From positions 1-19,607 of the forward strand of contig JAHOYW010000229.1 in the NCBI GenBank assembly GCA_019038735.1: a stretch of DNA of 19,607 nucleotides, written 5' to 3'. The stretch is from Victivallales bacterium (GTDB lineage: Bacteria > Verrucomicrobiota > Lentisphaeria > Victivallales > Victivallaceae). Under the pieces are notes generated by a model. The model was not told the DNA's origin, did no database searches, and worked only from the letters and a program-made list of their open reading frames with translations. The position numbers were made by a program, and so were the translations under genes. Numbering within the stretch: position 1 is the first letter of the stretch; the number at the start of each line of letters is the position of its first letter. This document shows, one piece after another, positions 16,158 through 19,607 of this stretch.

Positions 16158-16196
16158 AATAAATAAACCGATATTAGTTCAAAGCACTAATATCGG
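16158..16196 (-). terminator. Intrinsic terminator of tpiA
   Basis: On the minus strand CCGATATTAGT pairs perfectly over 11 bp with ACTAATATCGG (16186-16196 and 16168-16178) across a seven-base loop, followed by the T-rich tail TTTATTTATT. It starts 14 bases past the tpiA stop and separates tpiA from the secG operon. Confidence 0.82.
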
Positions 16197-16210
16197 GAAT
16201 TGTATTTTTA

Positions 16211-16969
16211 TTAATTTACTGCGTTTTTGATTAAGGCGGCAAATGACTCTGCTTCCAAAGCAGCACCACCGATGAGCCCGCCGTCAATATTTTTCTGTGC
16301 AACAAGTTCACCTGAATTTGCCGCTTTCATGCTCCCGCCATACTGAATAACAACATCTTCAGCAACTTCGCCAAACAGGCTTTTGAGTGTGCAACGAATG
16401 TAACGATGAGTTTCTTCCGCCATTTCAGGAGTAGCTGTTTTTCCAGTTCCAATTGCCCAGACTGGCTCATAAGCTATAACAATATTTGCCATTTGTTCGG
16501 CTGTAATATCAGTTAAACCATTCTCGAGTTGAGTCAAAAGCACTTGTTCAGTCATTCCACTTTCACGGTCTTCAAGCATTTCACCAACACAAACGATAGG
16601 CTTTAAGCCCGCGGTCAAAGCGGCTTTGAGGCGCTGATTAACAGTCGCGTCAGTCTCGCCAAAATACTGGCGGCGTTCGCTGTGACCAAGAATAACATAT
16701 TCAACGCCGATTTCTTTGAGCATATCAGCAGAAATTTCACCAGTAAAAGCACCAGACTCCGCCCAGTGTACGTTTTGCGCGCCAACTTTAACCTTAGATC
16801 CGGCAGCAGCTTCAACAACCGCGTTCAGAGATGTAAATGTCGGACATACAACAACTTCCACCGCGTCAACAGCCGCGACAAGACCTTTAAGTTCGCCAAC
16901 GAGTTCTTTAGCTTCCGCAATCGTTTTATTCATTTTCCAATTGCCGGCAATAATAATTTTTCTAGCCAT
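16211..16969 (-). CDS. tpiA: Triose-phosphate isomerase
   Basis: Interconverts dihydroxyacetone phosphate and glyceraldehyde 3-phosphate in glycolysis and gluconeogenesis; cytoplasmic. The 252-residue TIM barrel has normal length and every catalytic element: Asn10 and Lys12 in AGNWKMN, His96 in ILGHSERR, Glu168 in AYEPVWAIGTGKTA (with the flexible loop 6), and the phosphate-binding IQYGGSMK and GGLIGGAAL segments. The ATG is preceded by AAGGA at good spacing. It appears monocistronic: a -10-like TATAAT lies upstream and a strong hairpin terminator follows. No abnormality seen. Confidence 0.97.
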   Translation of the reverse strand: MARKIIIAGNWKMNKTIAEAKELVGELKGLVAAVDAVEVVVCPTFTSLNAVVEAAAGSKVKVGAQNVHWAESGAFTGEISADMLKEIGVEYVILGHSERRQYFGETDATVNQRLKAALTAGLKPIVCVGEMLEDRESGMTEQVLLTQLENGLTDITAEQMANIVIAYEPVWAIGTGKTATPEMAEETHRYIRCTLKSLFGEVAEDVVIQYGGSMKAANSGELVAQKNIDGGLIGGAALEAESFAALIKNAVN

Positions 16970-17030
16970 AACGATTTCCTTGATTACTTATTTTTTTAGT
17001 TTTATTAGGTTTTGAGCTCTTAATATAGAC

Positions 17031-17036
17031 ATTATA
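17031..17036 (-). promoter_or_regulatory. Possible -10 box of tpiA in the divergent tpiA/SDR gap
   Basis: A perfect TATAAT occurs on the minus strand about 60 bases before the tpiA ATG, within the self-complementary ATTATAAT. The matching -35 region is poor. On the plus strand, toward the SDR gene, TTGATT followed after 15 bases by TATTGT is a weaker candidate. The gap 16970-17141 contains no gene beyond a three-codon ATG-stop unit overlapping the SDR start. Confidence 0.35.
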
Positions 17037-17141
17037 ATGATTTTTGCAAATTTTACGAGAATCTTAATGGGAAATATTTTGATTTCATTTTTAGAAAGCT
17101 ATTGTATGCAATAAACAAAAGTTTTAAATCATGGATTCATA

Positions 17142-17912
17142 ATGAATACGAAGAAGAAAAAAATAGCTTTCGTGAGCGGTGGAAGCAAAGGGATAGGTCT
17201 GGCTATTGTCCACAAAATGCTTGAACAAAATTATCAAGTCATTACTTGCGGACGCAGTCTTGATGACTGGAATAAAGCAAAAACTAAAAATCCTGAACTT
17301 GATGAAGTTGATTTTATCAAAACGGATTTATGCGACAAACAAGAGCTGAATAAATTGTTTGCGACGATAAAGAAAAAGTATGGACACCTGAACGCGGCAG
17401 TCAATAACGCCGCGGTGCAAATTCTTGCCAAAGGACAATTTACGGATATTTCTGAAGATATTTTACGCCAAAACCTCGACAGCGATTTGTGGATGCCGAT
17501 AATGTGTATAAAAAAAGAATTAGAATTGATGCTGTCAGAAGGCGGAAGTATTGTTAATGTTACCTCGATCAGCGGCGTGATCCCGACTCCCGATGCCGCC
17601 ATGTATTCAGCCGCAAAATATGGGCTTGAAGGATTGACAAAAACTTTAGCTCTTGAGCTTATCGACAAAAATATTCGTCTGAATACTGTTGCGCCCGGTC
17701 CAATTATGACGCCACGCTGGGAAAAACGGGTCAAAAAACAAGATTGCGAAGAAATCTACGCCGGAGTGGCAGCCCGCTCCCCAATGAAGCGTTTCGGAAC
17801 TCCAGAAGAAGTCGCTGCTGGCGTCCTCTGGCTTTTGTCAGACGAAGCAAGTTATGTCCTAGGTCACACCCTGATTATTGACGGCGGAATGTCTTTGCGC
17901 GGAAATGTCTAA
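17142..17912 (+). CDS. Short-chain dehydrogenase/reductase (classical SDR)
   Basis: A cytoplasmic NAD(P)-dependent oxidoreductase of 256 residues. Classical SDR elements are present: cofactor-binding SGGSKGIG at 12-19 (Ser in place of the usual Thr), NNAA at 88-91, and the catalytic Ser142, Tyr155 and Lys159 (YSAAK). PG then a T-containing stretch follows (APGPIMTPRW), and the C-terminus ends with IIDGGMSLRG. Arg38 after the second strand (CGRS) hints at NADP preference. It resembles FabG and glucose or 3-oxoacyl reductases, but the substrate cannot be assigned. The ribosome-binding site is weak (GGA six to eight bases upstream), and the start codon overlaps the stop of a three-codon ATG GAT TCA TAA unit. 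It stands alone, divergent from tpiA. Confidence 0.92.
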   Translation: MNTKKKKIAFVSGGSKGIGLAIVHKMLEQNYQVITCGRSLDDWNKAKTKNPELDEVDFIKTDLCDKQELNKLFATIKKKYGHLNAAVNNAAVQILAKGQFTDISEDILRQNLDSDLWMPIMCIKKELELMLSEGGSIVNVTSISGVIPTPDAAMYSAAKYGLEGLTKTLALELIDKNIRLNTVAPGPIMTPRWEKRVKKQDCEEIYAGVAARSPMKRFGTPEEVAAGVLWLLSDEASYVLGHTLIIDGGMSLRGNV

Positions 17913-17934
17913 AAAGATAAAAAAACCAGAAAAT

Positions 17935-17962
17935 AAATAGTCAAATAAAAGATTTGCTATTT
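17935..17962 (-). terminator. Weak terminator-like hairpin at the end of the small membrane-protein gene
   Basis: On the minus strand AAATAGCAAAT pairs with ATTTGACTATTT with one bulged base and a five-base loop, then ATTTTCTGG and seven T residues. The stem includes the stop codon of the small gene and is entirely A/T-rich, so its strength is doubtful. Confidence 0.35.
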
Positions 17963-18127
17963 GGGAAGTTTGCTTTTTACTTTTAAGCTTAGTAAAGCAA
18001 GCACTAAAGTAAAAATTGCCACAATATAGCTCGCAAGCTCCTGAAATTTAAAAATTATTCCGGCTATTGCTGGCAAAAATAGTATGGCACAGCAGAGCAT
18101 TACTATATTAAGTATTTTTTTATTCAT
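17957..18127 (-). CDS. Small two-helix membrane protein, unknown function
   Basis: A 56-residue protein beginning MNKKILNIVML with two predicted transmembrane helices (about 4-24 and 30-48) and a basic C-terminus ending KVKSKLPK. I do not recognise it. The internal ATG at 18127 is preferred over a longer frame starting at 18169: AAGGA stands about seven bases upstream, and the extra 14 residues look like untranslated leader. It is divergent from the TSUP permease and convergent with the SDR gene. Coding character is supported by the good ribosome-binding site and the clean hydrophobic pattern only. Confidence 0.6.
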   Translation of the reverse strand: MNKKILNIVMLCCAILFLPAIAGIIFKFQELASYIVAIFTLVLALLSLKVKSKLPK

Positions 18128-18143
18128 AATTATTCCTTGTTTT

Positions 18144-18307
18144 ATATGTCTTAAGATATACGAATTCATAGAAGATTCAAGTTTGAAGTCCTTATATTAT
18201 GGCGACATATGGCGGAAATCTCTGCATACTAATGAAATATATGTCCGAGCCTGACTTTAAAACATAAAAAAACGTGATATAATAATTTGTCAGTTATTCA
18301 GACATAT
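18144..18307. repeat. Four copies of ATATGTC/GACATAT in the divergent small-gene/TSUP region
   Basis: ATATGTC occurs at 18144-18150 and 18239-18245, and its inverse GACATAT at 18204-18210 and 18301-18307, so the orientation alternates. The start-to-start spacings are 60, 35 and 62 bases. Four copies of one heptamer in about 165 bases of non-coding DNA are unlikely by chance. They surround the candidate TSUP promoter and may be protein-binding half-sites. Confidence 0.4.
18275..18283 (+). promoter_or_regulatory. Extended -10 promoter candidate for the TSUP permease
   Basis: TGATATAAT contains a perfect TATAAT (18278-18283) preceded by the TGN extended -10 motif, about 50 bases before the permease ATG. 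No good -35 box is seen at 16-18 bases, which extended -10 promoters can tolerate. Confidence 0.5.
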
Positions 18308-18333
18308 TAAAATCAAACCAAAAAGAACAAAAA

Positions 18334-19281
18334 ATGGAATACGTTTATTACTTAGCGCCACTGATTGGGTTTTGCGCAATGCTCGCCGGAGGATTCTGGG
18401 GACTTGGCGGAGGCTGGTTCGTTGTTCCTGTCCTGCTGACCTTAGGAATAAACAACCCTGTAGCGGTGGGAGCAAGCCTGCTGCAAATGCTGCCAAGCAC
18501 TTTTCTGACTGTTCTGCGCCAGTTCAAAAGCATTGGGTGGGGGAAAAACTCCTGGGGAATAAATATTGCTTTGCCTCTATGCGGCATGGCTTTTGTCGGC
18601 GGTTTTTTTGGTCGTCCGCTCGGAGCTTTTTTATATGACATTTCTAATAACAGTCGCAAACCTCATCAATGTATTTATCTTCTTTTGTTAGGCTTTATTC
18701 TATATAAAACTTTCACTCATAAAGCTAAGAAAAATTCTTCTGACCAAAATCTAATTCCTGAATCAAGTCCCGCTAAAACTGGAATCATCGGTTTTCTAGT
18801 TGGAGTCTTATCATCCCTTCTGGGGATTGGTGGAGGAACTATCACCCGCCCTATAATGAAAAGCTATCTGCATGTACCGGAAGTATTCACCGGTAAAATT
18901 GCCCGACTGGCGGTGTTTACCACCGCGCTTGCGGGAACGACTTCATATCTTCTGCAAATTGAATCTTTTAAGTCCGGCGACCCGGGAACTGATTCATTAA
19001 TTTTAGGTTTATTAATGGCTTCCGGCGGTTTTGTCGGTTTTCCTCTAGGAGCCTGGTTGCACTCAAAAGTTGTTGCGTCAGGACACGACGAGAAAGCGGC
19101 TCACAGTTTTTCTTATGTGGTCATACTGGTCATCTTAAGTTTATTTTTTAAAATAATCAATCAAGTTACAATCAGTCAAATAATCATCCTAATTTGTGGT
19201 GTCTTTATACTTTCATTCCTCCCATTTTTTACAGTTTGGAGCCAGAAACATCCAGTTTATATATCAAAAAATGCTAAGTAA
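18334..19281 (+). CDS. TSUP / TauE-SafE family membrane permease
   Basis: An integral inner-membrane transporter of 315 residues with about eight transmembrane helices in two halves. Each half carries the glycine-rich family motif (GLGGGWFVVPVLL near 23-35 and LGIGGGTITRPIM near 163-175), consistent with the internal duplication of TauE/SafE proteins. The family exports or imports sulfur anions and organic acids such as sulfite and sulfoacetate; the substrate here is unknown. A hydrophilic loop (about 125-150) separates the halves. The Shine-Dalgarno site is poor (AAAGAA). It is a single-gene unit with an upstream extended -10 promoter and a strong terminator directly after it. Confidence 0.9.
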   Translation: MEYVYYLAPLIGFCAMLAGGFWGLGGGWFVVPVLLTLGINNPVAVGASLLQMLPSTFLTVLRQFKSIGWGKNSWGINIALPLCGMAFVGGFFGRPLGAFLYDISNNSRKPHQCIYLLLLGFILYKTFTHKAKKNSSDQNLIPESSPAKTGIIGFLVGVLSSLLGIGGGTITRPIMKSYLHVPEVFTGKIARLAVFTTALAGTTSYLLQIESFKSGDPGTDSLILGLLMASGGFVGFPLGAWLHSKVVASGHDEKAAHSFSYVVILVILSLFFKIINQVTISQIIILICGVFILSFLPFFTVWSQKHPVYISKNAK

Positions 19282-19295
19282 TTTATTTTTTAGTA

Positions 19296-19333
19296 GTCCC
19301 CGGTTCAGCCTGAACCGGGACAGAGAGATTTTT
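19296..19333 (+). terminator. Intrinsic terminator of the TSUP gene
   Basis: GTCCCCGGTTCAG and CTGAACCGGGAC (19296-19321) form a near-perfect GC-rich hairpin with one bulged C and a tight loop, starting 15 bases after the stop codon. Five T residues follow at 19329-19333, seven bases past the stem. Confidence 0.72.
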
Positions 19334-19375
19334 ACTCGTGTAATAATTAATGTACTACACAACGACTACTCTTTG

Positions 19376-19389
19376 TGTTTGTACAAACA
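19376..19389. repeat. 14-bp perfect palindrome
   Basis: TGTTTGTACAAACA is perfectly self-complementary. It lies between the TSUP terminator and the next hairpin, in a gap between convergent genes, where an operator is not expected. Its role is unknown. Confidence 0.4.
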
Positions 19390-19391
19390 AG

Positions 19392-19423
19392 CGGTCGTTA
19401 ATGCTTGTAAACATTTACGACCG
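19392..19423. repeat. 12-bp inverted repeat with one mismatch
   Basis: CGGTCGTTAATG and CATTTACGACCG pair 11 of 12 across an eight-base loop. No T tract follows directly on either strand, so it is not a typical terminator. Confidence 0.5.
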
Positions 19424-19437
19424 AGAGAGTTCTTATT

Positions 19438-19469
19438 GAAAATCTGTGTTGTCCGCTATAACGGACAAC
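19438..19469 (-). terminator. Hairpin after the edge minus-strand gene, likely weak terminator
   Basis: On the minus strand GTTGTCCG and CGGACAAC pair perfectly over 8 bp with a six-base loop, 11 bases after the stop of the edge gene. The sequence after the stem (CACAGATTTTC) has only a short T run. Confidence 0.5.
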
Positions 19470-19480
19470 GCTCTTGGCAT

Positions 19481-19607
19481 TTACCTTTTAAACATGTTTC
19501 TCATTTGCTTATTCATATTTTTTTTCATGGAATCCACGTTTTTATTTGAGTCCCCCACCCATGTGCCATCAACTTTTTTCAAATGTATTGTCAGATCCAT
19601 TCCTGCC
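19481..19607 (-). CDS. C-terminal fragment of an unrecognised protein, truncated by window edge
   Basis: An open minus-strand frame runs from the window end to a TAA at 19481, giving 41 residues that include DLTIHLKKVDGTWVGDSNK and end in a Met/Asn/Lys-rich tail (NKQMRNMFKR). The pattern of a beta strand, then KKVDGTW, then a turn resembles the last strand of NTF2-like or lipoprotein domains such as DUF4878; that is only an impression. A hairpin directly after the stop supports it being the end of a real gene. It converges on the TSUP gene. The start and most of the protein lie outside the window. Confidence 0.55.
   Translation of the reverse strand, partial: AGMDLTIHLKKVDGTWVGDSNKNVDSMKKNMNKQMRNMFKR

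Noticed and set aside
17131..17144. Three-codon ATG GAT TCA TAA upstream ORF overlapping the SDR start as TAATG
   Set aside because: It has no ribosome-binding site of its own and such a short unit arises easily by chance; mentioned only in the SDR entry.
17234..17734. 166-residue open frame on the minus strand within the SDR gene
   Set aside because: It is an antisense shadow of a convincing SDR gene with intact catalytic motifs; its translation shows no recognisable domain.
18127..18169. Longer 70-residue form of the small membrane protein starting at 18169
   Set aside because: The extra residues look like leader sequence containing the Shine-Dalgarno site of the inner ATG, and no site precedes the outer start.
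19196..19549. 117-residue plus-strand frame crossing the end of the TSUP gene and the hairpin cluster
   Set aside because: It runs through a strong terminator and several inverted repeats, lacks a ribosome-binding site and overlaps two better-supported genes.
1..19607. Insertion sequences, integrases, toxin-antitoxin pairs or phage defence genes
   Set aside because: None of the proteins carries transposase, recombinase, nuclease or toxin motifs, and no flanking direct or terminal repeats were seen.

Overview
The window (about 38-40% G+C by eye) looks like chromosomal DNA of a bacterium of the PVC superphylum. The best guess is Lentisphaerota or a related Verrucomicrobia-like lineage. This rests on a run of genes matching, in content and order, the Akkermansia muciniphila Amuc_1102-1101-1100-1099-1098 type IV pilus-like locus. 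That is family-level recognition from the translated proteins, not a database search.

Layout. (1) 1-2079, plus strand: the end of araD (5' end outside the window) overlapping araA, the tail of an L-arabinose catabolic operon. (2) 2117-4632, minus strand: two PilT-like secretion ATPases joined by a TAATG stop/start overlap, behind a good sigma-70-like promoter at 4667-4695. One is a normal PilT; the other is longer, with an N-terminal extension and an altered Walker B region. (3) 4706-5512, minus: a NagD-type HAD phosphatase with its own candidate promoter. (4) 5684-16121, minus: a compact, probably single transcript of about 10.4 kb. It starts at a clear promoter (16093-16121) within a 12/13-bp inverted repeat and ends at a textbook terminator (5684-5711). 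It encodes SecG, an Amuc_1102-like exported protein, a PilM-PilN fusion (Amuc_1101-like), an Amuc_1100-like protein, an Amuc_1099-like protein with a Cys4 zinc-ribbon-like motif and calcium-binding repeats, and two tandem divergent secretins of the Amuc_1098 type, both 793 residues long. (5) 16211-16969, minus: tpiA with its own terminator. (6) 17142-17912, plus: an SDR oxidoreductase. (7) 17957-18127, minus: a tiny two-helix membrane protein. (8) 18334-19281, plus: a TauE/SafE-family permease. (9) 19282-19607: a hairpin-rich intergenic stretch, then the 3' end of an unrecognised minus-strand gene running off the window.

How the genes fit together. The core is an envelope-spanning machine. 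A cytoplasmic PilM domain is fused to an inner-membrane PilN domain. Two bitopic proteins reach into the periplasm, and two secretins could form outer-membrane channels. The adjacent PilT pair would supply retraction-type ATPase activity. SecG, which heads the transcript, is part of the Sec translocon needed to export most of these proteins. No pilin, PilB-type extension ATPase, PilC platform or prepilin peptidase lies in the window, so the system must draw on another locus or not be a conventional pilus. The flanking araDA, tpiA, SDR, HAD and TSUP genes are ordinary metabolism and transport.

No tRNA, rRNA, CRISPR array, insertion sequence or phage gene was seen.
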